Positions 7,788 through 16,521 of a stretch of DNA of 64,000 bases are shown one piece after another. Position 1 is the first letter of the stretch, and each line of letters opens with the position of its first letter. The position numbers and the translations under genes were made by a program. Source of the DNA: Methanospirillum lacunae (lineage in GTDB: Archaea; Halobacteriota; Methanomicrobia; Methanomicrobiales; Methanospirillaceae); assembly GCF_046195335.1 (NCBI RefSeq), contig NZ_CP176093.1; one strand, written 5' to 3'. The notes beneath the pieces were generated by a model that had not been told where the DNA came from, did not search any database, and was given only the letters and a program-made list of their open reading frames with translations.

Positions 7788-9077
7788 TTAAAGCACGATT
7801 TCTTTTGGAGGATCATGAAATGGTTTATCAGAATCAGGGATAGAATCTAAATATTCAGCTACTTTCCCATTAAATGGGATAAAATCACCAAATACTTCCT
7901 CGTAGTTTTTTGTCACATCGGGTATCCGGGTATGAACAACTACTACCTTATTCCATCGCTTTCCATGTCGGTGGATCTTAGCTTCATGAATAATATCTCT
8001 GATTTTCGTATCAGATGTGGCTAAAGAATATCCCAAAAAATACAGTTCATCTGCTTCTGCGATCTTTTCTATTGCAGCATTCGAGATCTCAATAAGATAA
8101 GGGGACCTCTCTACTTTTTTTCCAAATGGGGGAACAATTAATGACTTTGGATCAAATTTTTCACAGCAAAAATATCGTTCTTGCTCTTTCGGAGGGAGAG
8201 TTTTTATATATTCAATATATTTTTGAACTCCGCTCCATGGTGTAAGGTATGTTACAAATAATTCTCCACAATTTGTACATCTGCCCCAATTTATTGAACC
8301 GTGTAGCCGAAAAACGTGTAATTTATATTTAACCCAATCCGGGGGTCTAATGCGATAACAAATTGGACCATGACAAGCCAGATCAACGTCAGGGGATAAC
8401 TCACAATAATTTACCCCATAATCAATATCTGTTCTATCCAATACTCCAGATAATGCGAATTCAAGAAAATGGTCATAATTAAAGGTGAGTATAGTATCTC
8501 CCGGGTCGACGATTTTGGCGAACTTACAATAATTTCTCACGTAACCTTGGGCTTCGCTTGATAATGAACTGATATCTCCATCATCTTTACACGAACCATC
8601 TCGAAGAGAACGATAATATTCCAATTCTCTTTCCATATTAAGAATATTTTTGGCTCGTATTACTCCCCCCATATCTTCCTCATCACAAAGATATGCGGCA
8701 TATGGATTATCAATCGGACCGATATCTAAATCTGTATTTATTTTGTCCCATGTTTTAGCAATTATTTCAATTATTGCATTAACAAATACCTGACGTAAAG
8801 AAAACAGCTCTTCTGGAGAATAATTTTTTAAAGGAGATCCCTCAATCAAACAATTGTCTATTTCTGATAATATTTCTTCAATATTTGGAGTATTATCTGG
8901 GAGATATACATCAGAGAGAAATTTGAGTATCTTTTTTTGATCTTCCTCATTCACGAGAGATAAAAACCGGTCTTCTAAAAAGTTTCTAATTATTGGAACT
9001 CCACAATCGGCTGACATTCCAGCACCGATAATAAAAACCCGTTTTGGAGAGAGATGGGATACTTCTGTTTCACTCAT
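7788..9077 (-). CDS. SIR2-like domain protein, probable anti-phage NADase
   Basis: The 429-residue protein has SIR2 marks: the NAD loop FIIGAGMSADCGVP near residue 15, TFNYDHFLEFA near 205, and RLHGSINWG near 255 with the candidate catalytic histidine. This is followed by a four-cysteine cluster, RCTNCGELF with YFCCEKFD, matching the zinc site of the family, and FLGYSLATSDTKIRDII at the C-terminus, the usual closing SIR2 element. In prokaryotic defence islands, large stand-alone SIR2 proteins deplete NAD+ on infection. An effector role here is inferred from the surroundings (HEPN/MNT, DUF1156 remnant, HicAB). The gene follows the AlbA_2 gene by about 106 bases on the same strand and may be co-transcribed with it. 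Confidence 0.8.
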   Translation of the reverse strand: MSETEVSHLSPKRVFIIGAGMSADCGVPIIRNFLEDRFLSLVNEEDQKKILKFLSDVYLPDNTPNIEEILSEIDNCLIEGSPLKNYSPEELFSLRQVFVNAIIEIIAKTWDKINTDLDIGPIDNPYAAYLCDEEDMGGVIRAKNILNMERELEYYRSLRDGSCKDDGDISSLSSEAQGYVRNYCKFAKIVDPGDTILTFNYDHFLEFALSGVLDRTDIDYGVNYCELSPDVDLACHGPICYRIRPPDWVKYKLHVFRLHGSINWGRCTNCGELFVTYLTPWSGVQKYIEYIKTLPPKEQERYFCCEKFDPKSLIVPPFGKKVERSPYLIEISNAAIEKIAEADELYFLGYSLATSDTKIRDIIHEAKIHRHGKRWNKVVVVHTRIPDVTKNYEEVFGDFIPFNGKVAEYLDSIPDSDKPFHDPPKEIVL

Positions 9078-9183
9078 GAATATTCCTTTGATAACTCCTC
9101 ATAGTAACAATATTTGTGCCAGATATGCTCCGGCTCATAAGTCCTCACCTCAATATAATCCTGGCTCATATCCGCACATATTC

Positions 9184-10866
9184 TCACTCCTCCCAGACAT
9201 AATATGTCCCCTTCCTGGTTCCTTTTTGCTGAATTGAAGGGTACTTCTCAACCATTTTATTGAGTAATTTCGAAGCCTGGGATCCGGTGAGGGTGCATAA
9301 ATCCATCACCCCGGACCGGGTAATTTTTCCATGTTCTTTAAGCCAGGTTATAATCATCTGTTCCTGCTGGATTCTATCAAACCCTTTGGCTCTGACATAA
9401 GCTGAGGATTCATTCAGCCGCTTGTACACTCTTGGAGATAGGATGTAATGTCTGCCTCCTTTCTCTCCAACTCCTTGGACAAGCCCTCTTTCAATAAGTC
9501 GTTCAAGCGTAGCCTTCGCTGAATTCAATCCTTTCTGGGTCAGGTTGCCCGCTTCAGCGGTGGTAATCCTCCGCTCTGAATGGAGGGCATTTAAAATCAG
9601 CAATTCATCAAGTTTCAGAGATTTCCCGTTTCTATCCTGTTCAAAGACCAGGGCAGCGAATTCAAGCGAAGACTCTCCTCCCGGGAGAACAATCCGGACC
9701 GCATTTGAATCAGTTCGTGAGTAATCGGGAATCGGTCTGCCATAGGTGATCTGACCGATGTAGATCTTATCGACACCCCGCCCGGTCGTCTCCACAAGTC
9801 CGATTCTCCGGAAAACTTCAGCAAGTCGCGGGTTCCGGGGCTTCGGTTCATGTACGAGGATGTTGTCTAAGGTGACCCCTTCAGGAAACCCTCCGGGATT
9901 GGTAATGAGAATATGGTCTGTCTGCCACTGGATGAACACTGGCCCGGATTTTGCATAATCCCGGTGAAGAATGGCATTCATCATCGCTTCACGAAACCCT
10001 TCAGAAGAATAATCCGGAATCGGAACACGGAATAACCCAACGATTACTTCGCGTTCTGCATTCCGGGCATTGAAACGATCCTCAATCTCCTGAAGAACGC
10101 GGGAGAGCGGGCCATGAAACACATCATTAAGCCTGACATCTCCCCGTTCATCGAGAACCTGGAAGAATACCTCATGGGTAGGAAGATAGGTCGTGATGAT
10201 TTCATCCTTTCCAAGGAGCAATAGACCGGCGTAATTGGGGATGAGCACTCCATCCTTGGTTTCCACAAGTTTTAGAGCTTTTACTAACTCCTCGTCTGTC
10301 AGTTCAAGGAGAGTATTCTCTCCTTTGCGGGCTTTGATGATCCTGCGAATCCACGCGAAAGCAACCGGGTCGAAAGCATCGAACCTAAGATTAGGAATCT
10401 GTTCAGCGGTCAGGTCTATGGATTGAATCTGTATCCTCCGGGAGAGATGATCCCGAGGATAGAACGGAACAGATTGAGGCTTTCCCTGAGTCTCAATAAT
10501 CCGATGGAGTGCTTTCCCTTGAGAGGTCGAGCAGATCTCAGGGTGTTGATCCACCTCAATCGAGATAACCTGAACGTCATCAACAGGCACAACCGATATA
10601 CGTGTATTAATATTTGGCACAGTCTTGGTGTAGATCATCGCTCTGATCTTAACCGGATCAATCCCCGTACCTGACCGATTGGGGATTCCGGTTACTGTCC
10701 CGTCATCCTCAACTCCAAGGAGAAGCACTCCTCCGTCGGTATTTGCCATTGCAACAATATCAGATACAATCTCATCATCGCTTTGGATCCGGTGGAGTTC
10801 AGATTTGAACTCCCTGCCCAGACCCTCACCCGCTGCGGCTAATCTCCGGATCTCCTCCTCATCCAT
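9184..10866 (-). CDS. AlbA_2 (Schlafen-type) domain, RecG-like putative regulator
   Basis: The 560-residue protein is of the COG2865 type. The N-terminal AlbA_2 domain (about 10-130) shows GREFKSELHRI, MANTDGGVLLLGVEDDGTV and the following basic loop. A GHKL-like ATPase region (about 285-375) has FREAMMNAILHRDY, ITNPGGFPEGV and GLVETTGRGVDKIY. One or two winged helices close the protein (about 430-490 and 505-560, ending VEKYPSIQQKGTRKGTYYVWEE). Such proteins are usually called ATP-dependent helicases or transcription regulators, but helicase motifs are absent. They are frequent in defence and mobile islands. A GGGAG ribosome site precedes the start. It may control, or act together with, the SIR2 gene downstream. 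Confidence 0.82.
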   Translation of the reverse strand: MDEEEIRRLAAAGEGLGREFKSELHRIQSDDEIVSDIVAMANTDGGVLLLGVEDDGTVTGIPNRSGTGIDPVKIRAMIYTKTVPNINTRISVVPVDDVQVISIEVDQHPEICSTSQGKALHRIIETQGKPQSVPFYPRDHLSRRIQIQSIDLTAEQIPNLRFDAFDPVAFAWIRRIIKARKGENTLLELTDEELVKALKLVETKDGVLIPNYAGLLLLGKDEIITTYLPTHEVFFQVLDERGDVRLNDVFHGPLSRVLQEIEDRFNARNAEREVIVGLFRVPIPDYSSEGFREAMMNAILHRDYAKSGPVFIQWQTDHILITNPGGFPEGVTLDNILVHEPKPRNPRLAEVFRRIGLVETTGRGVDKIYIGQITYGRPIPDYSRTDSNAVRIVLPGGESSLEFAALVFEQDRNGKSLKLDELLILNALHSERRITTAEAGNLTQKGLNSAKATLERLIERGLVQGVGEKGGRHYILSPRVYKRLNESSAYVRAKGFDRIQQEQMIITWLKEHGKITRSGVMDLCTLTGSQASKLLNKMVEKYPSIQQKGTRKGTYYVWEE

Positions 10867-10916
10867 CAGTCTGATGCTCCCAGAATCGAATCAGCCCCAG
10901 CATGTATTTGTGTAGA

Positions 10917-11156
10917 TTATCCGGAGTTTTCATAGGCTTCTATAAATTCTTCACGAGGTATTGCTGCTTGTGTACAAACCATTCAAAGCGTAGATCCCTT
11001 TATTTTATGGTGACCAGACAGAGTTAATGGAGTGCTCGTATTATCCAGGTTGTTTCTTTCCATTGAAATATGATTTCCCGACCTCACGACACGAAATCCT
11101 AATTTTTCCAGAGATTTGATTACTCAGGTTAGAGGAGCGTCATGCGGGAATTTCAT
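10917..11156 (-). pseudogene. hicA: hicA toxin gene interrupted by two TGA codons
   Basis: Directly after the hicB stop, the minus strand encodes a full-length HicA in one frame: MKFPHDAPLT, stop, VIKSLEKLGFRVVRSGNHIS, the segment ending TPLTLSGHHKIKGSTL, stop, then MVCTQAAIPREEFIEAYENS. The RNA-binding groove and the catalytic histidine of the GNHIS motif are preserved. Both stops are TGA at places where family members often carry arginine or lysine, as expected for CGA-to-TGA transitions. The frame length is exact (80 codons), with no indel. The toxin is therefore dead, or made only by readthrough, while hicB is intact. Sequencing error would have to have struck twice. Confidence 0.8.
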
Positions 11157-11372
11157 TCAGATAACAACCTCAGCGAGTTCAGCTCCTATGAGATCATAAT
11201 CCAGGAATGCCTTATTCCCAAAGGTTTCGAGGTGAAACCGTATTGCAGATGTTACATTATCTAACGCTTCCTGATACGTGTCACCTTCACCAATAACAAC
11301 CCCGTTCAATCCCACAGGATAGGCAATATATCCATCAGGATGGTGTTCAATGATTATTTTTATTTGATCCAT
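11157..11372 (-). CDS. hicB: HicB-family antitoxin
   Basis: The 71-residue protein has the small alpha-beta HicB fold: IIIEHHPDGYIAYPVGLNGV, then GEGDTYQEALDNVTSAIRFH. HicB binds and silences the HicA mRNA interferase and often represses its own promoter, although no C-terminal DNA-binding domain is visible at this length. The stop TGA is immediately followed by the ATG of the broken hicA gene. An orphan antitoxin can persist as a protector against HicA of other elements. Confidence 0.85.
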   Translation of the reverse strand: MDQIKIIIEHHPDGYIAYPVGLNGVVIGEGDTYQEALDNVTSAIRFHLETFGNKAFLDYDLIGAELAEVVI

Positions 11373-11489
11373 GTTGATCCTGAATTAGTTTGAAGTCACA
11401 AAAAATTACTCATGGGGGTATTGTAGGTGTATCACCAGTATGAGCATGACATCATACAAACATCTCAAACGACCTCTATATCCCCCCTT

Positions 11490-11849
11490 CTATCCCTCTT
11501 CAAACAACGCTGCCTTCTTCTTCGGCCAATACTCCAGCATATTCCAGACCTGCATGGCAACCGCCACAAACCTTCCTCCCTCTTTTCCCGGAATATCAAA
11601 CACAACCCCATGACCGGACGTCGATAACTCCACTGTTCCCCCTGGACTCACCTCTATCCCTTCTTCCCGGTTGATCACAGCCCAAGCATCGCTACGAACA
11701 ATCCTTGCTATCTCTCCGGGACCGTCGATGATCACCCGAATTGTGTCATTCACCGGATCTGGCTTCAGCCTGCCCACTTTCCAGAGCACAGAGCAACCGA
11801 ACAAAAACCAGAAGAGATGAGGCAGATGGATCCGAAACACCGGGTTCAT
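11490..11849 (-). CDS. Small membrane-anchored protein of the replication module (source of copies A and B)
   Basis: This 119-residue protein of unknown family has one N-terminal hydrophobic segment (HLFWFLFGCSVLWKVG, about 9-24). A soluble domain follows with VIIDGPGEIARIVRSDAW, then VVFDIPGKEGG and the conserved end WNMLEYWPKKKAALFEE. I chose the ATG at 11849 over one at 11879 because it overlaps the stop of the primase-helicase gene as ATGA and has a GGAGGGG ribosome site. The last 35-65 codons recur as scars at 6190-6399 and 7269-7418, so the 3' end of this gene has been a recombination or integration point. Function is unknown. Confidence 0.75.
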   Translation of the reverse strand: MNPVFRIHLPHLFWFLFGCSVLWKVGRLKPDPVNDTIRVIIDGPGEIARIVRSDAWAVINREEGIEVSPGGTVELSTSGHGVVFDIPGKEGGRFVAVAMQVWNMLEYWPKKKAALFEEG

Positions 11850-14800
11850 GACCCCTCCCGGAGAATCCGTGACCTGCACGAGTCACAGACTGCCGTCCTT
11901 GTCTCAGGATCATGCCATGTTGCCTTGAACGTATCACAGACCTGACATCTCCCTATATCTGAAGTCACTCTGACCAGAGATGCCGGGTCAATCACACCGG
12001 GAAGTGCCCTGAACGATGCTGCCTCATCACGTTTTGCCTTCTCAAAACATGATTTGCATATCTTCCGGTTCATCCGGGGAGGAGCAGCAAGCCGCTCTTT
12101 TGTCATCCGTTCCTGATAGTGAACCCATTTAGAACCACAGCATTCACATGGACCCTCACCAAAGCCCCGGTCAATCTCACAGAAATCAGAGGAATGTACA
12201 CTCAAAAGTTTTTCCTGATTTTCAGAACTGATTACAAGAGAATTTGCGTCCTGCGGCTCGTGCTGTATGGAAGTTGGTGTTTTGCGGATATAGGGGCCCT
12301 TACCTAACGCGTCAGAATCACTATCTGATCTCGTAATGCCATCAGAACGAGGTACTTGATCACACCTCGCGGAAATTTTAGATTCACAAACATAGGTACC
12401 ACAGACAGGATGATGGTCAAGTGTCTTCTCTGTATTTTCTAATTTTCCGCACTGTACATCTAAAGTACAATAATTATTATTATTTTTATTATTATACCCA
12501 GTATTTGCCTCTGAATTTGGTGCAGAAGTCTCCGTATTCTTTCCGAACTGAACCGCAGTTCCGAAAAAAGAATTTTGATCATGAGTATCCTCGATCACAT
12601 TCTGATCGTTCTCACTGCCTCCAACAGGCATCTGGCCATCACCATCACCACCTTCGTGACCGTCATCAGGATCGAGCCAGCATCCACCCTCAAACCGCCA
12701 TGCCTCATACACACGTTGATCCCAGGAATAGGCCTTTGCTCTCCGATGGGCTGATGTTGACCCACTCTCATCAACTACGAGCGTCCGCACACATACTGAG
12801 ACAGCGGGGCACTTTTCAAGGAGTCCAGAGTATTCACGACCTCTGCTCGTAGAGCCGTTCAGCATCTTGTAAATCACAGAAGAAGACAACTTCGTGATAT
12901 GCTGTAACTCTGCAACCGTGATTTCACCACACCCGTGAGATCTGATAACATCAATAAGAAATGACTCTCTCCGGGTCAATTTGGATTCCTGCCCACCTGA
13001 AGAACTGTTAAGGGCGATATACAACTGTTTTGCAGCAGAAAAATCCTCTTCTGTTGCAAGGATCTGTTCCATGCCCCCGAAATCCACATGTGTACGCTGA
13101 TGTTGCATAAGCACTGCATGAGCCCTTACAAGATCGAGCAGCATATCAGGATTTCTTCGGTTCAATGCAGATGTAACCCGAATTCGGTTTGCGAATGGAA
13201 TCGTAACCCAGGTTGGCGATAACTGTCGCCATATATCCTGACAGACAAGGGCTTCATACCGAATATCTATAGTTTCAGGTGTGAACCTTGCTGCTTCCTG
13301 AAGAGTCCGCTTGAGGACTGCTTCATCCTGCTCATGTGAATCATCGATCCAGCAGGTCAGCATCCTGTTCCAGACCTGGTCATCACCAGTACCATCAACT
13401 TTGGCTATCCACCAGACACACCGTTCAGGAATAATACAGGTTTCACCAACACGGTCCTTGGTGACGGTTCGGTATATGAACGGACGACGAAATGAGGTAG
13501 TAACTCCTTTGAGAATCTCCTGCATCTGATCCGATAAGGCGATATCATCAAGGACAATCACACTTCCTGGCTGCATACCCTTGATATAGAAAAGGGCTTT
13601 CTCACTCATTCTCCCTTCAAGTCTGTATTCTTCAGGGATCTGAGTTAATATAGTCTCAAATGCATGAGATTTTCCTTTTCCTGATTCTCCTGTAACTGAA
13701 ACATGAAGACCTCGTGCATTGATAACCTTCCTTGATGCAAGTGACATAACAAGGCATTCAGCGAGAATCAAATCACCGATATGATCGCGTGCAAAGGTCT
13801 CAAGCATATACGATAATGGATCACCAGTTTGGAGAACGGTCTTCGCAGTGCTTGAAATATTACCTGATATTTCGGGATGAAGATCAGAAGATTCCTTTTC
13901 AGATTTTGACCCAGAGGTTGGATCTGATTTTAATCGTTTTTCGCTACCCTTTTTTATAGCGTCAATTTGGTTCAGAGATGACCGGGCTGATGGACCTTCA
14001 TACATTGCCCGAAGTTCTGGCCACCGCTGCTTTCCTCCTCCACATGAAGCATGGTGACATCCTGCAAAGATACCCCCGTTTGAGAACTGGATAGCATATG
14101 CACCATCAGTATGGTCGTGTGAGAACGGACATGTATCAAGGATAAAGAGTGACCCATTCGCGTATGGCTTCTGCCTGTATCCGATAGAATACCGGTCAAG
14201 CCATGATTTCAGATCTGTTGGTGCTTTTCCTGCTGCTTTCCGGGATTTTGGTATTCCTTCAGGGTCTGCCTCTTTGGGAAGCATCTCTGATAGAGATGTT
14301 AACGCTTCTGTATGAACTATCACCAGGGTTTCCGGAACAGAGAGTATCGTTGCCTTCCGGTGTGGTCGTGCAGCGATATTATCCCCTTTTCTGCAAGTCG
14401 TTCCATACAGTTTCCAGATCCTGGCAGCGTTAAACACAGACGTATCAACGGTTGAGGATCCATCTGAAAAGAGGAGATCCAGGGTTTCAAGCACGTTCTT
14501 GACCAGATCCCGGGACTGTTCATCGTTTGGGAGATCAATGCGATACAGCAAATGAGCACCATTACCTGAGTCTGCCATGACCGGCTCAGGCCATCCAAGA
14601 TCTGAAAGATATGCAGCAATCCGGGATGCTTTCTCTATCGCTGCAGCATGCTCTGAATCTGATGATGAGACTCCTGATGGCCTGATTGGATCGATATCTA
14701 TCGGGAGCCATCTCCGGCAGAGGATATCATGATCACCAGCCGATTTCTCATCCCTGCCAAGCCGTGTTTCTATTCTGTTGGCCCGGCGGGCAAGTAGGTC

Positions 14801-14995
14801 AGGGTTCACCGGGTTCAACGTGATATAGGTCCCTGCATACTCACCCCGGTTATCAAACGAGACAGCATCAGCACTGAGTCGGTCAAAGTTATCATAAAAC
14901 CCTGATGCTGTGCCACGTTTCCCAATCAGTCTGACCTCAACGGTCTGTCCCGGTTCAAAGAGAACAGAGCAGGCAGAACGGGTTGGATATGTCAT
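11846..14995 (-). CDS. Primase-helicase-like replication protein with zinc fingers
   Basis: The 1049-residue protein combines several modules. An AEP/PrimPol-like domain shows WLPIDIDPIRPSG with D100 and D102, and ADSGNGAHLLYRID near 150. A CHC2-like zinc finger (about 290-320) reads CPFSHDH through GCHHASC. A P-loop ATPase (about 400-620) has VTGESGKGKSHAFETIL and SVIVLDDIAL. A winged-helix region follows, with a low-complexity Asn-rich linker, and two C-terminal zinc ribbons (CECCGSKW with CKSC, and CQVCDTF with CDSC). This is the layout of replication initiators of plasmids, integrated elements and viruses. The ATG at 14995, in ATGA overlap with the upstream gene, is preferred to one at 15052. 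It is the middle gene of a three-gene coupled unit. I infer that it marks an integrated element. Confidence 0.75.
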   Translation of the reverse strand: MTYPTRSACSVLFEPGQTVEVRLIGKRGTASGFYDNFDRLSADAVSFDNRGEYAGTYITLNPVNPDLLARRANRIETRLGRDEKSAGDHDILCRRWLPIDIDPIRPSGVSSSDSEHAAAIEKASRIAAYLSDLGWPEPVMADSGNGAHLLYRIDLPNDEQSRDLVKNVLETLDLLFSDGSSTVDTSVFNAARIWKLYGTTCRKGDNIAARPHRKATILSVPETLVIVHTEALTSLSEMLPKEADPEGIPKSRKAAGKAPTDLKSWLDRYSIGYRQKPYANGSLFILDTCPFSHDHTDGAYAIQFSNGGIFAGCHHASCGGGKQRWPELRAMYEGPSARSSLNQIDAIKKGSEKRLKSDPTSGSKSEKESSDLHPEISGNISSTAKTVLQTGDPLSYMLETFARDHIGDLILAECLVMSLASRKVINARGLHVSVTGESGKGKSHAFETILTQIPEEYRLEGRMSEKALFYIKGMQPGSVIVLDDIALSDQMQEILKGVTTSFRRPFIYRTVTKDRVGETCIIPERCVWWIAKVDGTGDDQVWNRMLTCWIDDSHEQDEAVLKRTLQEAARFTPETIDIRYEALVCQDIWRQLSPTWVTIPFANRIRVTSALNRRNPDMLLDLVRAHAVLMQHQRTHVDFGGMEQILATEEDFSAAKQLYIALNSSSGGQESKLTRRESFLIDVIRSHGCGEITVAELQHITKLSSSVIYKMLNGSTSRGREYSGLLEKCPAVSVCVRTLVVDESGSTSAHRRAKAYSWDQRVYEAWRFEGGCWLDPDDGHEGGDGDGQMPVGGSENDQNVIEDTHDQNSFFGTAVQFGKNTETSAPNSEANTGYNNKNNNNYCTLDVQCGKLENTEKTLDHHPVCGTYVCESKISARCDQVPRSDGITRSDSDSDALGKGPYIRKTPTSIQHEPQDANSLVISSENQEKLLSVHSSDFCEIDRGFGEGPCECCGSKWVHYQERMTKERLAAPPRMNRKICKSCFEKAKRDEAASFRALPGVIDPASLVRVTSDIGRCQVCDTFKATWHDPETRTAVCDSCRSRILREGS

Positions 14996-15324
14996 TGAAA
15001 TCTTCCCCTGATAAGCAGAGCACCGCCCGCAAGGATCTGATACCTGTGCCACTCGTTTTCAGCATATAGCCAGAATTGCACACGTCCTGGAAGGATGGTC
15101 TCTTTGACAAGTGAGGATAACTGGCTGACATGGTGTGAGTGGTTGGAGATCCCAAAATTGCGGGCTCGCCTGACTGCAATAAAGAGGAATCCATCTCTGT
15201 TCCATGCAATCAGATCGAACAGGCGTGATGAGCCTGCAATCCGGACTGAGTGGTATCCACTGCGTTTGAGTTCTGCAGTTGCGTCAAAGAGGATAGCCCG
15301 GGAAGTCAGGTTTGTTCCGGTCAT
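14992..15324 (-). CDS. Small endonuclease-fold-like protein upstream of the primase
   Basis: The 110-residue protein resembles Holliday-resolvase or VRR-NUC-like folds in outline. A helix, AILFDATAELKRSGYHSVR, is followed by SRLFDLIAWNRDGFLFIAVRRAR, reminiscent of the D-xn-(E/A)xK core of PD-(D/E)xK nucleases. The usual Glu and Lys appear as Ala and Arg, so activity is doubtful. The frame opens further to an ATG at 15393, but the ATG at 15324 has a strong GGGAGGTG ribosome site. The stop overlaps the primase start (ATGA), making it the first gene of the replication module. The family assignment is an inference from pattern alone. Confidence 0.6.
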   Translation of the reverse strand: MTGTNLTSRAILFDATAELKRSGYHSVRIAGSSRLFDLIAWNRDGFLFIAVRRARNFGISNHSHHVSQLSSLVKETILPGRVQFWLYAENEWHRYQILAGGALLIRGRFQ

Positions 15325-15585
15325 CGCACACCTCCCTGAAACACATGAAAAGAGGTCGATACTAGAGCGTGGACAGTAGCGTCTGGTCTCCATATGCAGA
15401 GAATAGCCCTATAATCCATAAGCAGCACCCCCTGATAACAGAAAGGTACTAACGCTCATACAATAATACAGGTAATTTACCCCCGCCGATCTTCCCGGTC
15501 CGCCAAGATAGAGAAGGGTTGTGCGGGGCCTGTCTATTTTCACTTGATTCTTTGCTTTATTCTTTCCTTGATTCATAGTATCACG

Positions 15586-15798
15586 TCAAATCTGTTGTTG
15601 CCGTACATTCACCATGTCATCCCCATCTGATCCAGACAGATAGAAATTCAGGTCTGGTTGGAATGATATCCCGACTCTCTTATCATCACCATTTGACAGG
15701 AGATGTGAAACCTCCATCCAGATGCAGAAATACCATGGATGTGCCAAAATCAAAGCCTGATTCAGAATTTTTGAATCATCAGGATGAGTGTGACACAT
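15586..15798 (-). CDS. Hypothetical small protein, doubtful
   Basis: A 70-codon frame encodes an acidic, aromatic-rich product (HPWYFCIWMEVSHLL, then NFYLSGSDGDDMVNV) with no family I recognise. No ribosome site lies before the ATG. It fills part of the 640-base space between the replication module and the secreted-protein gene. It may be a chance frame; it is kept because the rest of the island on this strand is tightly coding. Confidence 0.25.
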   Translation of the reverse strand: MCHTHPDDSKILNQALILAHPWYFCIWMEVSHLLSNGDDKRVGISFQPDLNFYLSGSDGDDMVNVRQQQI

Positions 15799-15963
15799 GG
15801 TGATTTGGTACAGGGGTATCTAAAGGTTAGGTAAACAGGGCGAAAGTGATCGGGGTGATCTTGAAATGGGTACATTTTGACCCAAATCATGAAACTGTGT
15901 AAGCAGGAGAGAGCATTCACTTTCGCAGATCCCTTCTCAGCTGATCACTGGTGATGAAAGAAA

Positions 15964-16506
15964 TCATAATCTGACACTGTCATAGACAGTCATGTTTCCA
16001 GATACAAACCCAGATGATCCTGCAGTTCTGTTTCCATCAGTTCCTGATCCCAGGAGCATGAGCCCACTCCCATTTACCAGAGTCTCTCCGCTGAGACCGG
16101 GACCTGTCACCCGGCTCATGACATAGGTTCCATGCCCGAGAATTCCGGACGTATACATCAGTGATTTGTCTGAACCAATACCGGGAACTCGTCTGTCTGA
16201 TGTCAGAAAGACACAGACCGGTTCAGGAGGAGACTCTACTGTTCCTGTTGAATAGTCAGAGAAGAGGAGAGGACCCGTGCCCTGAACAGATAGCCCGACC
16301 CGGGATTCTTCTCCTGAAATAATCCTGGAGAGTTGTGAAGCCCCTACGGTCATGACCCTGGATACAGATGATCTATTTTCATCCTCACCAAAGCCTGAAA
16401 GCAGGAGTGTTCCGTCTGTACTGATCGTTGTGCCGAGATATTCTGCTCCGGTGAGAGAGGCGAGGATCAGAAGAACTAATCCTGCTGCCAGATAATTCCA
16501 CCGCAT
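15964..16506 (-). CDS. Exported protein of unknown function
   Basis: The 180-residue product has an N-terminal signal segment (residues about 5-21, YLAAGLVLLILASLTGAEYL) and a Ser/Gly/Thr-rich, beta-type body with short repeats such as LLLSGFGEDENRSS and LMLLGSGTDGNRTAGSSG, which bracket the mature protein. No domain is recognised. It lies 15 bases after the gene at 16522-17043 on the same strand, so the two form an operon. The position next to the replication module suggests that both belong to the same element, perhaps as envelope or surface proteins; that is inference only. Confidence 0.65.
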   Translation of the reverse strand: MRWNYLAAGLVLLILASLTGAEYLGTTISTDGTLLLSGFGEDENRSSVSRVMTVGASQLSRIISGEESRVGLSVQGTGPLLFSDYSTGTVESPPEPVCVFLTSDRRVPGIGSDKSLMYTSGILGHGTYVMSRVTGPGLSGETLVNGSGLMLLGSGTDGNRTAGSSGFVSGNMTVYDSVRL

Positions 16507-16521
16507 TCTGGCCTCCCGGGA

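Noticed and set aside
10917..11156. Recoding of the hicA TGA codons as selenocysteine
   Set aside because: No downstream or upstream element is visible, the positions are not redox sites in HicA, and two CGA-to-TGA mutations explain them.
12421..12852. 143-codon plus-strand frame, His- and Tyr-rich
   Set aside because: Antisense shadow of the low-complexity linker of the primase-helicase gene.
15400..15585. Possible replication origin upstream of the nuclease-primase operon
   Set aside because: Only a GC-rich stretch and imperfect TTGATTCTTT-like repeats are seen; no iterons or AT-rich unwinding element that I can defend.
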